Below are positions 44,797 to 54,956 of a stretch of 64,000 nt of DNA, piece by piece (position 1 is the stretch's first letter; each line of letters begins with the position of its first letter). Origin of the DNA: Brevundimonas sp. EYE_349 (GTDB taxonomy: Bacteria; Pseudomonadota; Alphaproteobacteria; Caulobacterales; Caulobacteraceae); the NCBI RefSeq assembly GCF_023147505.1, contig NZ_JAHXPB010000001.1, positions 372,001 to 436,000 of the forward strand. Reading direction: 5' to 3'. The notes beneath the pieces are model-generated. The model ran no database searches, was not told where the DNA came from, and was given only the letters and a program-made list of their open reading frames with translations. A program made the position numbers and the translations under genes.

Positions 44797-46044
44797 ATGC
44801 GGCGGATCGGGTTTGGTCTTTTCGGCGTCGTTATGGCCTTGGCGCTGTCCGCTTGCGGCACGCTGGATCGGCCCACGGGTCCGCTCAGGATCGCGGACGG
44901 AACCTTGGTCAAGGCCGAGGATCCCCGTATTCGCAGCAACGACCAGGCGCGCCTGCAAGCCTTCACCCAGGAAATCGCCGGCCGTCTCCGCCCCGATCAT
45001 CCGACAACCATCCTGGCGCTGTCTGGCGGCGGGGCCAACGGCGCCTATGGCGCAGGCCTTTTGACGGGCTGGAGCGAGCATGGGGACCGACCGACCTTCG
45101 ACGTGGTGACGGGGGTCAGCACCGGCGCCCTCGCCGCCCCCTTCGCCTTCCTGGGCTCGGACTGGGATGACGAACTGCGCCACGCCTACACCAGCGGCGG
45201 GGCCAGCAATATCCTGAGCTGGCGCAGCTTCGCCGCCTTCCTGAACCCCAGCCTGTTCTCGTCACAGGTCCTGCGCAATCTGGTCGACGACAATGTCACC
45301 CCCGAACTTCTGCAAGCCGTGGCGCGCGAACACGCCAAGGGGCGTCGCCTGCTGGTCGCGACGACCGATCTGGACAGCGAGCAGACCGTCATCTGGGACA
45401 TGGGCCTTCTGGCCAGCCAGGGCGACGACAATGCGCGCGAGTTGTTCAAGGAGGTGCTGGTCGCCTCGGCCAGCATTCCAGGCGTCTTTCCGCCCGTTCT
45501 GATCGCTGGCCTGCAGGGCCATGATAAGGTGGTGCTGGAGATGCACGTGGACGGCGGGGTGAACACGCCGTTCCTGGCCATTCCAGAGGACCTGATGCTG
45601 TGGACACGGCCTCGCGACGAGGGTCGCGTCGGCGCTCTCTACGTCATCATCAACGGCCAGACGGGCCGCAACGACGGCGTCACCCCTGGCCGTTTGTCGG
45701 GCATCCTGTCGCGCACCTACGACAGCATGAGCAAGGCGTCTCTACGCACCCATCTGGCGATCACCACGGCCTTTGCTCAGCGGAACGGCCTGGACATGTC
45801 GCTGTCGGCCATTCCCGACAATGTAGAGGCGTCCAGCCTGAAGTTCGATCAGGAAACCATGTCCGCCATGTTCGAACTGGGCCGTCAACGCGGCCGCGGC
45901 CCGGATGCCTGGACCCGGCTGGACAAGAAGCAGGCCGACCAGCCCTTCATCCCCCAGACCCGCGTGGACGAAAGCCAGGTGCCGGCCGTCCTGGCGCCCG
46001 AGCCGTCCAGAAAGCCTGACCAAGCCGAAACGCCCAAGACCTGA
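44797..46044 (+). CDS. Patatin-like phospholipase lipoprotein
   Basis: The 415-aa protein starts with a lipoprotein signal (MALALSACG; lipidated Cys near 20). The patatin catalytic dyad is complete: oxyanion motif SGGGANGAYGAGLL, nucleophile in GVSTGALAAP and Asp in HVDGGVNTP. It should act on lipids at the envelope. A proline-rich tail ends the protein. The DUF4169 gene starts 3 bases after its stop. Confidence 0.92.
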   Translation: MRRIGFGLFGVVMALALSACGTLDRPTGPLRIADGTLVKAEDPRIRSNDQARLQAFTQEIAGRLRPDHPTTILALSGGGANGAYGAGLLTGWSEHGDRPTFDVVTGVSTGALAAPFAFLGSDWDDELRHAYTSGGASNILSWRSFAAFLNPSLFSSQVLRNLVDDNVTPELLQAVAREHAKGRRLLVATTDLDSEQTVIWDMGLLASQGDDNARELFKEVLVASASIPGVFPPVLIAGLQGHDKVVLEMHVDGGVNTPFLAIPEDLMLWTRPRDEGRVGALYVIINGQTGRNDGVTPGRLSGILSRTYDSMSKASLRTHLAITTAFAQRNGLDMSLSAIPDNVEASSLKFDQETMSAMFELGRQRGRGPDAWTRLDKKQADQPFIPQTRVDESQVPAVLAPEPSRKPDQAETPKT

Positions 46045-46046
46045 TC

Positions 46047-46232
46047 GTGGGCGAGATCGTCAACCTGAACCGCGCCCGCAAGTCCCGGGCCAAGGCGAGC
46101 CAGAAGGCCGAGGCCGCCGCCAACCGGGTCGCCCACGGCCGCACGAAAGTCGAGAAACAGGCCGCCAGCCTGGATCAGGCCCGCGCGTCCCGCCTGCTGG
46201 ACGGCAAGAAGCGCGAAACACCCGACGACTAG
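46047..46232 (+). CDS. DUF4169-family small protein, 61 aa
   Basis: Very basic, helical protein: EIVNLNRARKSRAKASQKAEA at the N-terminus is the DUF4169 signature. It starts at GTG 46047 right after the patatin gene and ends in CTAG shared with the convergent transporter gene. Function unknown; a nucleic-acid-binding role is only a guess. Confidence 0.82.
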   Translation: MGEIVNLNRARKSRAKASQKAEAAANRVAHGRTKVEKQAASLDQARASRLLDGKKRETPDD

Positions 46233-47113
46233 GTCTTAGGCGCTCGGATCAGCATGACCTGCCCCGCCAGCACCAGGCCCAGACCGATCAGGGCGCTCCA
46301 GCCGAAGCGCGCGCCTTCGAACATCACCGACACGAGCATGGCGATGGGCGGCGTCAGGGCCGAGATATAGCTGGCCAGGGCGTACCCCCGCTGGCGGGCG
46401 ATGGTGAAATACAGGCCGAAGGCGATCACAGACCCGAACAGCGAAAGGTGCAACAACGACAGCAGATAGGCCGGCGTCGGCTCGATCCGCCACGTCACGC
46501 CCGTCGCAAATCCATACAGCGCCAGCATCGCGGCGCCGTAAGCCATCGCCCAGGCTGTCGCGGGCAGAACCGGCGCCCCCGCCTGTTGCGAACGCCAGGC
46601 GAACCAGTTGCCGAGCGCCGAAGCCAGCACCGCCGTCAAGGCGAAGGCCACGCCCAGTCCCGGATTGAGGCCCGCCCCATTCGTCGCCATCTGCCCATAG
46701 GACAGGACGCTGACCCCGATCACGCCGAACACCGCGCCCATCCAGGCCAAAGGCGCCGCCTTCTGTCCCGCCAGCACCCGGAACAGGATCAGGTTCACGA
46801 AGGCCAGGGCCGCGAAAATGACCGCCACGACGGCCGAGGCCACCTGCCCCTCGGCCGCATAGACAAAACCATAGCTCACCGCGAAGACGAAGGCGCCCTG
46901 GCCGATGGCGGCCATATGCTGCGGCCGTGTCAGCCCCAGCGGACGGCGCGTCGCCGCACAGAAGCCAAACAGCACGACGGCGGCCAGACCGAAGCGCCAA
47001 ACGATGGAGACGACCGAATCCACCGGCCCCAGCTGCAGGGTGATCGCATACCAGGTCGTGCCCCAGATCAGGGCGCAGGCGGCGATGGCGGCGATGGCGA
47101 AGCGGCGGCTCAA
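46229..47113 (-). CDS. EamA-family (DMT superfamily) transporter
   Basis: A 294-aa protein with about ten membrane helices in two EamA repeats: CALIWGTTWYAITLQLGPV begins the first, and ALTAVLASALGNWFAWRSQQ the second. The C-terminus GLGLVLAGQVMLIR matches the family. It probably exports amino acids or drugs; substrate unknown. Start TTG 47113 has GGAG with 7-base spacing. Confidence 0.88.
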   Translation of the reverse strand: MSRRFAIAAIAACALIWGTTWYAITLQLGPVDSVVSIVWRFGLAAVVLFGFCAATRRPLGLTRPQHMAAIGQGAFVFAVSYGFVYAAEGQVASAVVAVIFAALAFVNLILFRVLAGQKAAPLAWMGAVFGVIGVSVLSYGQMATNGAGLNPGLGVAFALTAVLASALGNWFAWRSQQAGAPVLPATAWAMAYGAAMLALYGFATGVTWRIEPTPAYLLSLLHLSLFGSVIAFGLYFTIARQRGYALASYISALTPPIAMLVSVMFEGARFGWSALIGLGLVLAGQVMLIRAPKT

Positions 47114-47218
47114 GCGCGGTCTCCAGACAGGCGCGCCCCGCTTATCAGCCCCAAGGCCCTTCCGCCCCTCACATCTTGCGCCCGAGTGTGACATGCTGGC
47201 CCAAAAAAGGAGATCGTC

Positions 47219-47638
47219 ATGCGAAACGCCGTCTTCGTTCTGCCCGCCGCCGTGGTGCTGGCCGCCTGCGCCACGCCGAGCCAAACGCCGCCGCCGATGA
47301 CCACGGGCACGACCATCGTCAATGTCACCGCCCTCGATCGCGAACGGATCATGCTGCCGCCCGGCCATGTGCTGACGGTGCGGGTCGAGGATGTCAGCCT
47401 GGCCGACGCCCCCGCCCAGGTCCTGGCGGAAACGCGACAGACCCTGACTGGCGGACCGCCCTATTCGGTCACGCTGGGCTTTCCGACATCGCAGATCGAT
47501 CCACGTCGCACCTATGCCGTGCGGGCCGAAATTCGCGATCCGTCCGGCGCCCTGGTCTTCACGACCGACACGCGCCACGCCGTCCTGACCCATGGCGCGC
47601 CGGCGTCGGCCGAGATCGTGCTGAAGTCCGCACGTTGA
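47219..47638 (+). CDS. YbaY-type lipoprotein
   Basis: The 139-aa protein has a lipobox (PAAVVLAACATP; lipidated Cys near 17) and one YbaY beta domain: GTTIVNVTALDRERIMLPPG, LTVRVEDVSLADAP, PYSVTLGFPTSQIDPRRTYAVRA. Role in the outer membrane is unknown. It overlaps the following RHH gene (TTGA). Confidence 0.87.
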   Translation: MRNAVFVLPAAVVLAACATPSQTPPPMTTGTTIVNVTALDRERIMLPPGHVLTVRVEDVSLADAPAQVLAETRQTLTGGPPYSVTLGFPTSQIDPRRTYAVRAEIRDPSGALVFTTDTRHAVLTHGAPASAEIVLKSAR

Positions 47639-47859
47639 GCGGCCTGTCCAAACGTTCCGTCGCCCTTGCGGGTCATGCGACATCGGTGGCGCTGGAGCCC
47701 GAGTTCTGGGCCGTGCTGGACCGGATCGCGGCGACGCGCAGCCTCAGCAAGGCCCAACTTCTGGCCGAGATCGACGCCGGGCGCGGACGACGTCCGTTGG
47801 CTTCGGCCTGCCGCCTGCTTGCGCTGGACTGGGTGGCGGACAACGGGCACGCGGCATAA
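47635..47859 (+). CDS. Ribbon-helix-helix (RHH_4-type) DNA-binding protein
   Basis: The 74-aa protein reads KRSVALAGHATSVALEPEFW, the beta strand and first helix of an RHH_4 domain, then LDRIAATRSLSKAQLLAEID as the second helix. It starts at TTG 47635 overlapping the YbaY stop. Target genes unknown; no toxin gene adjoins, so it is not obviously an antitoxin. Confidence 0.83.
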   Translation: MSGLSKRSVALAGHATSVALEPEFWAVLDRIAATRSLSKAQLLAEIDAGRGRRPLASACRLLALDWVADNGHAA

Positions 47860-47883
47860 CCTGGCGAGAATGGAGATGCGATC

Positions 47884-48603
47884 ATGAGCGACAATCGTCT
47901 GGTCCCCGCTGCGTTGTTCGGCGGACTGCTCGCTGTCGGCTTTATCGGCGCGGGCGCCCTGATCGGCCAGGGGGTGATCCATGCCCGCGCCGGCGACCGC
48001 ACGGTGACGGTGCGCGGCCTGTCAGAGCGAAACGTAAAGGCCGACCTGGCGGTGCTGCCGCTTCGGTTCACGGCCTCTGGCGATGTCCTGTCCGAAGTGC
48101 AGGGCAAGATCGACAATGACCTGGGCCTGGTCCGCCGTTTTCTGACCGGCCAGGGCTATCCCGCGTCCGCCATCGAACTGGGACGGCTGGAGGTCGCTGA
48201 TACCCGGTCACGCGAATACGCCGCTCAGAACGGCGGCCCGCGCTTCATCCTGGCCCAGACGGTGGTGGTGCGGACCAACGACGTCGCGCGCGTCCAGGCC
48301 ACGACCCGCGCCTTGAACGACCTGGTTCGCCAGGATGTGGTGCTACAGGACTTCCAAGGCCCGTCCTACATCTTCACCAAGCTGAATGACGTTCGGCCGC
48401 AGATGATCGCCGAGGGCACGGCCGCGGCCCGCGCCGGCGCCGAACAGTTCGCCAAGGACAGCGGAACGCCGCTGGGGCCCATCCGCCAGGCGACGCAGGG
48501 CTCCTTCGAGATCCTGCCCCGCGACGGCTCCGGCGACAACGAGGGCGCCTCGATCGACAAGAAGGTGCGTGTCGTGACGACCATCACTTACAGCCTGAAA
48601 TAG
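47884..48603 (+). CDS. SIMPL-domain (DUF541) periplasmic protein
   Basis: A 239-aa protein with one N-terminal membrane anchor or signal (ALFGGLLAVGFIGAGALIGQGVI) and a SIMPL domain: RTVTVRGLSERNVKADLAVL, GYPASAIELGRLEVADT, and VRVVTTITYSLK at the end. The family is linked to oxidative stress and membrane integrity, with poor biochemical definition. Confidence 0.88.
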   Translation: MSDNRLVPAALFGGLLAVGFIGAGALIGQGVIHARAGDRTVTVRGLSERNVKADLAVLPLRFTASGDVLSEVQGKIDNDLGLVRRFLTGQGYPASAIELGRLEVADTRSREYAAQNGGPRFILAQTVVVRTNDVARVQATTRALNDLVRQDVVLQDFQGPSYIFTKLNDVRPQMIAEGTAAARAGAEQFAKDSGTPLGPIRQATQGSFEILPRDGSGDNEGASIDKKVRVVTTITYSLK

Positions 48604-48826
48604 CGCTGTCGTCACAGGCGTCTTGCGTGCCGATCACGGAAGCGGGGCGCTTGGCGGAAGGATCGGCCTCGGCGGCGCCGGGGCCGCCCATCTCGACCAG
48701 CACGACCCACGCCCCCAGCAAGACGAACATCCCGAGCATGCCCGCCGTAAAGGCGATCCAGCCGGAGCGACCCCTCTGTCGTTGGGCGCTCGACGCCGCC
48801 CGGTCGATGTTGGTCGTGCGTTGCAT
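48584..48826 (-). CDS. Hypothetical single-pass membrane protein, 80 aa
   Basis: Starts MQRTTNIDRAASSAQRQRGR, then one membrane helix WIAFTAGMLGMFVLLGAWVVL and a short tail with two Cys near the C-terminus (DACDDSAISGC). No family recognised. The ATG at 48826 gives a normal single-pass layout. Its end overlaps the convergent SIMPL gene by 20 bases. Confidence 0.6.
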   Translation of the reverse strand: MQRTTNIDRAASSAQRQRGRSGWIAFTAGMLGMFVLLGAWVVLVEMGGPGAAEADPSAKRPASVIGTQDACDDSAISGCK

Positions 48827-48964
48827 CGCAACAGGGAACCGGCCGTCGGACCGGCAGGTTCCGTGTTTTGATTGCGGCGCCGGCCCTGACATTGCCTTTC
48901 GGTCCCCTTATGTTCCGCTCTCGATTCTGCCTGACGCCCCTGAACGACGGATAGTTCTTCGCCC

Positions 48965-51316
48965 GTGACCGATCTTCCCGCCCCCCGTATTTCCGACCTG
49001 GCCCGCGCCCGCGCGCCCGAGGAGGCGCAGGCGCGCGACTATCTGGCCGGGCTGAACCCCGAACAGCGCGAAGCGGTGGAGACGACCGAGGGGCCGGTGC
49101 TGGTGCTGGCGGGCGCGGGCACGGGCAAGACGCGGGTTCTGACAACCCGACTGGCGCACATCCTTGCGACGGGCCGGGCCAAGCCGTGGGAGCTGCTGGC
49201 CGTCACCTTCACCAACAAGGCCGCGCGCGAGATGCGCGAGCGGATCACCCATCTGATCGGCCCATCGGCTGAAGGTTTGCGCTGGCTCGGCACCTTCCAC
49301 TCCATCGCCGCCCAGATTCTGCGCCGGCACGCCGAACTGGTCGGGCTGAAGTCCACCTTCACCATCCTGGACACGGACGACCAGGAACGGGTGCTGAAAC
49401 AGCTGTTGGAAGCGGCCAATGTCGACACCAAGCGCTGGACGCCCAAATCGCTGTCGGGCCTGATTGACCACTGGAAAAACCGCGGTTGGACGCCCGATAA
49501 GCTGCCGCCCGGCGAAGACTTCGCCAACGGCAAGGGTCAGGGCTTGTATGCCGCCTATCAGGCGCGGCTGCGCTCGCTGAACGCCTGCGACTTCGGCGAC
49601 CTTCTGCTGCACAACATCACCATCCTGTCGCAGCACGCGGACCTGGCCGAAGAATACCGCCGTCGCTTCCGCTACATCCTGGTGGACGAGTATCAGGACA
49701 CCAATGTCGCCCAGTATCTGTGGCTGCGGCTGCTGACGGCCTCGACCGGCAATGTCTGCTGCGTCGGCGACGACGATCAGTCGATCTATGGCTGGCGCGG
49801 CGCGGAGGTGGACAACATCCTGCGGTTCGAGCGTGACTTCCCCGGCGCCAAGATTGTCAAGCTGGAGCGCAACTATCGCTCGACCCGTCATATCCTGGGC
49901 GCAGCGTCCGGCCTGATCGCCGCCAACCGCGATCGTCTGGGCAAGACCCTGTGGACCGAGGACGACGGCGGCGACAAGGTGCGCGTGCGCGGCGTCTGGG
50001 ACGGCGAGGCCGAGGCCCGGCTGATCGGCGACGAGATCGAAACCGCGCGCCGCCCCCACGCCGGCGAACCCGGCCTGAAATACAAGGACATGGCCATCCT
50101 GGTCCGCGCCTCGTTCCAGATGCGCGCGTTCGAGGAACGGCTGGTCATGCTGGCCATCCCCTACACAGTCATCGGCGGGCCGCGCTTCTTCGAGCGGGCG
50201 GAAATCCGCGACGCTCACGCCTATCTGCGTCTGATCCTGTCCGAAGACGACGACCTGGCGTTCGAGCGGATCGTCAATGTGCCGAAACGCGGCATCGGCG
50301 ACACCTCGGTGCAGAAGATCCTTCAGATCGCCCGCGAACACGGCCTGTCGGCCCTGACCGCCGTGCGCGGCCTGATCAACACCGACGAGCTTCAGGCCCG
50401 CACCCGCACCGCCCTGTCCAACTTCGTGCGCGACATCGACCGCTGGCGCGTGCTGTGCGAGACCACGCCCCACTGGCAGGTCATGGAGACGGTGCTGGAG
50501 GAAAGCGGCTATACCGACATGCAAAAGGCCGACCGCACCAGCGGCCAGACGCGGCTGGAAAACCTGAAGGAGCTGGTTCAGTCGATGCAGCAGTTCGAGA
50601 CGCTTCAGGCCTATCTGGAGCACGTCTCGCTGGTCATGGACCTGGAGCGCGCCAACAGCGACGATCCCAACGGCGACGGGGCGGTGCAGATCATGACCCT
50701 GCACGGCGCCAAGGGGCTGGAGTTCCCTCTGGTCTTCCTGCCCGGCTGGGAGGAAGGCGTCTTCCCCTCACAGCGCAGCATCGACGAGAAGGGCGAAAAG
50801 GGTCTGGAGGAGGAACGCCGCCTGGCCTATGTGGGCGTGACTCGCGCCAAGCAGGATGCGCGGATTTCGTTCGCCGCCAACCGGCTGGTCTATGGCCGCT
50901 GGACCTCGCAACTGCCCAGCCGCTTCGTCGACGAACTGCCCATCGCACACGTCGATCCGCAATCCGACACCGGCTACTACGGCGCCTCGGCCGGAATGAA
51001 GGAAGCCAAGAGCCGCTGGGACGACGCGCCATCGTTCGGCAGCGGCTATTCCTCGCCCGGCTGGAAACGCGCCCAGAGCTTCACCGCCGCCCAGACGCCC
51101 GCGCGCATTCCCGCCCGCAAAGCCGTCATCGAAGGCGACGGCCGCCTGGTCGCCACCGCCGTCAAATCAAGCTCGAAATGGGCCAAGGGCGAGCGGGTCT
51201 TCCACCAGAAGTTCGGCTACGGAAACGTCCGTGTCATCGAGGGCAACAAGTTGCTGGTCGAGTTCGAGAAGGCGGGAGAAAAGCGCGTGATCGACAGCTT
51301 TGTCGAGAAGGCCTAG
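48965..51316 (+). CDS. uvrD: UvrD/PcrA-family DNA helicase II
   Basis: Superfamily 1A 3'-5' helicase for nucleotide excision and mismatch repair. The 783-aa protein has the Q motif LNPEQREAVE, Walker A LAGAGTGKTRVL, Walker B LVDEYQDTN, motif III GDDDQSIYGWRGA, motif V IMTLHGAKGLEFPLVFLPG, and motif VI YVGVTRAKQ. The C-terminal KWAKGERVFHQKFGYGNV domain is the PcrA-type RNA polymerase-binding tail. Starts at GTG 48965. Confidence 0.95.
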   Translation: MTDLPAPRISDLARARAPEEAQARDYLAGLNPEQREAVETTEGPVLVLAGAGTGKTRVLTTRLAHILATGRAKPWELLAVTFTNKAAREMRERITHLIGPSAEGLRWLGTFHSIAAQILRRHAELVGLKSTFTILDTDDQERVLKQLLEAANVDTKRWTPKSLSGLIDHWKNRGWTPDKLPPGEDFANGKGQGLYAAYQARLRSLNACDFGDLLLHNITILSQHADLAEEYRRRFRYILVDEYQDTNVAQYLWLRLLTASTGNVCCVGDDDQSIYGWRGAEVDNILRFERDFPGAKIVKLERNYRSTRHILGAASGLIAANRDRLGKTLWTEDDGGDKVRVRGVWDGEAEARLIGDEIETARRPHAGEPGLKYKDMAILVRASFQMRAFEERLVMLAIPYTVIGGPRFFERAEIRDAHAYLRLILSEDDDLAFERIVNVPKRGIGDTSVQKILQIAREHGLSALTAVRGLINTDELQARTRTALSNFVRDIDRWRVLCETTPHWQVMETVLEESGYTDMQKADRTSGQTRLENLKELVQSMQQFETLQAYLEHVSLVMDLERANSDDPNGDGAVQIMTLHGAKGLEFPLVFLPGWEEGVFPSQRSIDEKGEKGLEEERRLAYVGVTRAKQDARISFAANRLVYGRWTSQLPSRFVDELPIAHVDPQSDTGYYGASAGMKEAKSRWDDAPSFGSGYSSPGWKRAQSFTAAQTPARIPARKAVIEGDGRLVATAVKSSSKWAKGERVFHQKFGYGNVRVIEGNKLLVEFEKAGEKRVIDSFVEKA

Positions 51317-51393
51317 ATCTGGCGATCTACCGCAATTGAAATAGCCGCCCATAGCAGCCCTTTAGGCGGGCTAAGGCCGTTTACAGGATCGAA

Positions 51394-51425
51394 AAACGGC
51401 CCCGAAATCCATTTCGGGGCCGTTT
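51394..51425. terminator. Bidirectional terminator between uvrD and lpdA
   Basis: A perfect 15-bp palindrome, AAACGGCCCCGAAAT / ATTTCGGGGCCGTTT with a 2-base spacer, begins and ends in short A/T tracts, so it can end transcription from both sides. It sits between the stop codons of the two convergent genes. Confidence 0.85.
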
Positions 51426-51436
51426 GTGTGCCGGAA

Positions 51437-52842
51437 TCAGAGGTGAATGGTGCGCCCGTAGGCGTCCAGCGCCGCCTCGTGCATGGCCTCCGACATCGTC
51501 GGGTGCGGATACACGATGCCGTGTATGTCCTCTTCCGTCGCCTCCATGGTGATGGCGGTGACGTAGCCCTGGATCATCTCGGTGACTTCGTGGCCCATCA
51601 TGTGGGCGCCGATCAGGGCGCCGGTCTTGGCGTCGAAGATCACCTTGACGAAGCCGTCAGGCTCGCCCGCCGCAACGGCCTTGCCATTCACGCGGAAGGG
51701 GAAGCGGCCGATCTTGACGTCGCGCTTCTCGGCGCGGGCGGCCTGTTCGGTCACCCCAACCGAAGCGACCTGCGGCTGGGCGTAGGTGCAGCCAGCGATG
51801 GGCGAATGGACGTTCGGCGTCTTGTAGCCGGCGATGTGTTCGGCGGCGTGGATCCCTTCATGCGACGCCTTGTGCGCAAGCCAGGGCGCCCCGGCGCAGT
51901 CGCCGATGGCGTACAGGCCCTTGACGTTGGTCTGGCAGTGGCTGTCGGTCTTGATGTGGCCGCGGTCCAGTTCGACGCCCAGCGCCTCCAGACCGATGCC
52001 GTCGGTGTTGGCGGTGATGCCGACCGCAGAAATGCAGACCTCGGCCTCCAGCGTTTCGGCCTTGCCGCCGATCTCGACATCCACCTTCACACCCGTCGCG
52101 CTCTTGGTCACCTTGGTCACCTTGGCGCCGACCTTGAACTTGATGCCGCGCTTTTCGAACGACTTTTGCGCCGCCTTGGAGACCTCTTCGTCCTCCACCG
52201 GCATGATGCGGTCCACGGCCTCCACGACCGTCACCTCGGCGCCCAGGGCGCGATAGAAGCTGGCGAACTCAATGCCGATTGCGCCCGAACCGATGACGAC
52301 AAAGGTCTTGGGCATTTTCTTGGGCGCCAGGGCGTCGCGATACGCCCAGATCTTGTCGCCGTCGGCTTCCAGACCGATCTGCGGCAAGGCGCGGGCGCGG
52401 GCGCCGACGGCCAGCATCACCGACTTGGCCTCAACGGTGCGCGATCCGCCCGCCTTCAGGGCGATCACGACCTTGGGCGCAGCCGCCCCCTTCTCCAGCT
52501 TGGCCGCGCCTTCGATCACCTCGATCTTGTTCTTCTTCATCAGGAAGGCGACGCCCTTGTTCATCGTCGCCGCGACGCCGCGCGAGCGCTGGATGATGGC
52601 GTCGAAGTCGAACGACGCGCCGGACGCCGACAGACCGTATTCCTTCAGGTGCGACAGGCTCTCGAACTTCTCGCCCGACTTCAGGAGGGCCTTGGTCGGG
52701 ATGCAGCCCCAGTTCAGGCAGATGCCGCCCAGATTCTCGCGTTCCACGATGGCGACCTTCTGGCCCAGTTGACTGGCGCGGATGGCCGCGACGTAACCGC
52801 CGGGGCCCGAGCCGATAACGACGAGATCGAATTCAGCAGCCA

Positions 52843-52843
<1 letters not shown>
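51437..52843 (-). CDS. lpdA: Dihydrolipoyl dehydrogenase (E3)
   Basis: Reoxidises lipoamide in the pyruvate dehydrogenase complex with NAD+. The 468-aa protein has the FAD motif VIGSGPGGYVAAIRASQLG, the redox disulphide GGICLNWGCIPTKALL, NAD-binding VIGSGAIGIEFASFYRALG, and the C-terminal His/Glu in VYPHPTMSEAM. Last gene of the pdh operon, coupled to gpx by a 1-base overlap. Confidence 0.96.
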
Positions 52844-53322
<479 letters not shown>

Positions 53323-53337
53323 GACCTCACCCTCCCC

Positions 53338-54639
53338 TTACGCCAGCATCGCGACGGGATCTTCGATCAGCGGCTTGAACGCCTGCAGGAAGCGGGCGCC
53401 GGTCGCCCCATCCACCACGCGGTGATCGCAGGTCAGGGTCACGGTCATGACGGTGGCCGCGACGATCTGGCCATCCTTGACGACGGCGCGCTGCTCGCCC
53501 GCGCCCACGCTCATGATGCAGCCCTGCGGCTCGTTGATGATCGAGGTGAACTGCTTGATGCCGAACATGCCCAGATTAGACACCGAGAAGGTGCCGCCCT
53601 GGAACTCTTCCGGCTTCAGCTTGCGGTCGCGGGCGCGCTTGGCTAGGTCCTTGGACTCGGTGGCGATCTGCGCCAGACCCTTGGTCTCTGCCTTCCTGAT
53701 GATCGGCGTGATCAGGCCGCCATCGATGGCCACGGCCATGGAGACGTCGGCATTGTGATGCATGGCGATGCCTTCCGGCGTGTAGGAGGCGTTCGCTTCC
53801 GGCACGGCCTTCAGCGCCAGGGCGGCCGCCTTGATGACGAAGTCGTTGACGGAGACCTTGATCCCCTGCGGCTCCAGCATCTTGTTGACCTTGGCGCGCA
53901 CGGCCATCAACTGATCGATCTCGACATCGATGAACAGCGGGAAGTGCGGCACGTTCTGAACGCTGTCGACCATGCGACGCGCCACGGCCTTCTTCATGCC
54001 GTCCAGCGGGATCAGGTCGTAGCTGCCGTCGGGAATGCCCATCTGAGCCAGCGATTGCGCCTTGCGCGGTTCGGCTGCTGCGGCGGCGGTCGTCGTCGCG
54101 GTCGACGCGGCTGCGGGCTGGGCCGAACCCTTGCCGGCGGCCTCCACGTCGCGCTTGACGATACGGCCATGCGGGCCGGTGCCCTTGATCGACTTCAGAT
54201 CGACCCCGTTCTGGGCAGCGATGCGACGCGCCAGGGGCGAGGAGAAGATGCGTTCGCCGTTGTCGGACTTGGGCGCCGCCGGCGCCGGCGCAGCGGCGGC
54301 CTTCGGAGCCTCGGCGGCAGACGCAGCCTTGGCGGCCTCCTGCGGTTTGGCGGCGGGCGCGTCTTCGGCTTTGGCCGCGGGCTTGGGCGCAGCAGCGCCG
54401 TCCTCGTCCTTCAGGCGGGCGATGGGCGTGTTGACCTTCACGCCTTCAGTGCCTTCAGCGACCAGAATGTCGGTGACTTCACCTTCGTCCACGGCCTCGA
54501 CCTCCATCGTGGCCTTGTCGGTTTCGATCTCTGCGATCACGTCGCCGGCGGACACGACGTCGCCGACCTTGACGTGCCACTTGGCCAGCACGCCCTCCTC
54601 CATGGTCGGAGACAGGGCCGGCATCAGGATATCGGTCAT
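53338..54639 (-). CDS. pdhC: Dihydrolipoamide acetyltransferase (PDH E2)
   Basis: Core of the PDH complex. The 433-aa protein has one N-terminal lipoyl domain ([17 protein letters not shown]; lipoyl Lys near residue 43), an Ala/Pro linker, an E3/E1-binding domain ([19 protein letters not shown]), and the catalytic domain with [16 protein letters not shown] near the C-terminus. Start overlaps the DUF5076 stop by 1 base. Confidence 0.96.
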   Translation of the reverse strand: MTDILMPALSPTMEEGVLAKWHVKVGDVVSAGDVIAEIETDKATMEVEAVDEGEVTDILVAEGTEGVKVNTPIARLKDEDGAAAPKPAAKAEDAPAAKPQEAAKAASAAEAPKAAAAPAPAAPKSDNGERIFSSPLARRIAAQNGVDLKSIKGTGPHGRIVKRDVEAAGKGSAQPAAASTATTTAAAAAEPRKAQSLAQMGIPDGSYDLIPLDGMKKAVARRMVDSVQNVPHFPLFIDVEIDQLMAVRAKVNKMLEPQGIKVSVNDFVIKAAALALKAVPEANASYTPEGIAMHHNADVSMAVAIDGGLITPIIRKAETKGLAQIATESKDLAKRARDRKLKPEEFQGGTFSVSNLGMFGIKQFTSIINEPQGCIMSVGAGEQRAVVKDGQIVAATVMTVTLTCDHRVVDGATGARFLQAFKPLIEDPVAMLA

Positions 54640-54956
54640 CAGGCGTTTCCCCCGGTTTGCGTGGTCGGCTCGGCGACGGTGCGGACGTCGTTCGCCTTCA
54701 CCACTTCGCTGAGACCTTCGAGGATGCGGTGGTAGGCCGCGGTTTCATCGTGATCGTGACGCACGGCGTAGCCATGAGCCATGTGACGCGCCGCATAGGC
54801 CAGCAGACGGCCGAACTGGATCGGATCGGTGAAGGCGGGCTTGACCGCCATCACCGGCTCTTCCTTGGACCACCACATCCGCAGCAGTTCGATGGCCTGG
54901 GGATCAGCCGCGACGCTGTCCGGCGTCGTCAGCATGAACTCCGAAGCCTCGGTCAC
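54639..54956 (-). CDS. DUF5076-family protein within the pdh operon
   Basis: A 105-aa protein with [20 protein letters not shown] at the start, then [20 protein letters not shown] and [14 protein letters not shown], the DUF5076 pattern. Coupled at both ends: 4-bp overlap with pdhB, 1-bp with pdhC. Function unknown; conserved location suggests a helper of the complex. Confidence 0.85.
   Translation of the reverse strand: MTEASEFMLTTPDSVAADPQAIELLRMWWSKEEPVMAVKPAFTDPIQFGRLLAYAARHMAHGYAVRHDHDETAAYHRILEGLSEVVKANDVRTVAEPTTQTGGNA

Noticed and set aside
48908..50704. 598-aa minus-strand frame across uvrD
   Set aside because: Antisense shadow of uvrD with typical shadow composition; uvrD motifs on the plus strand are complete.
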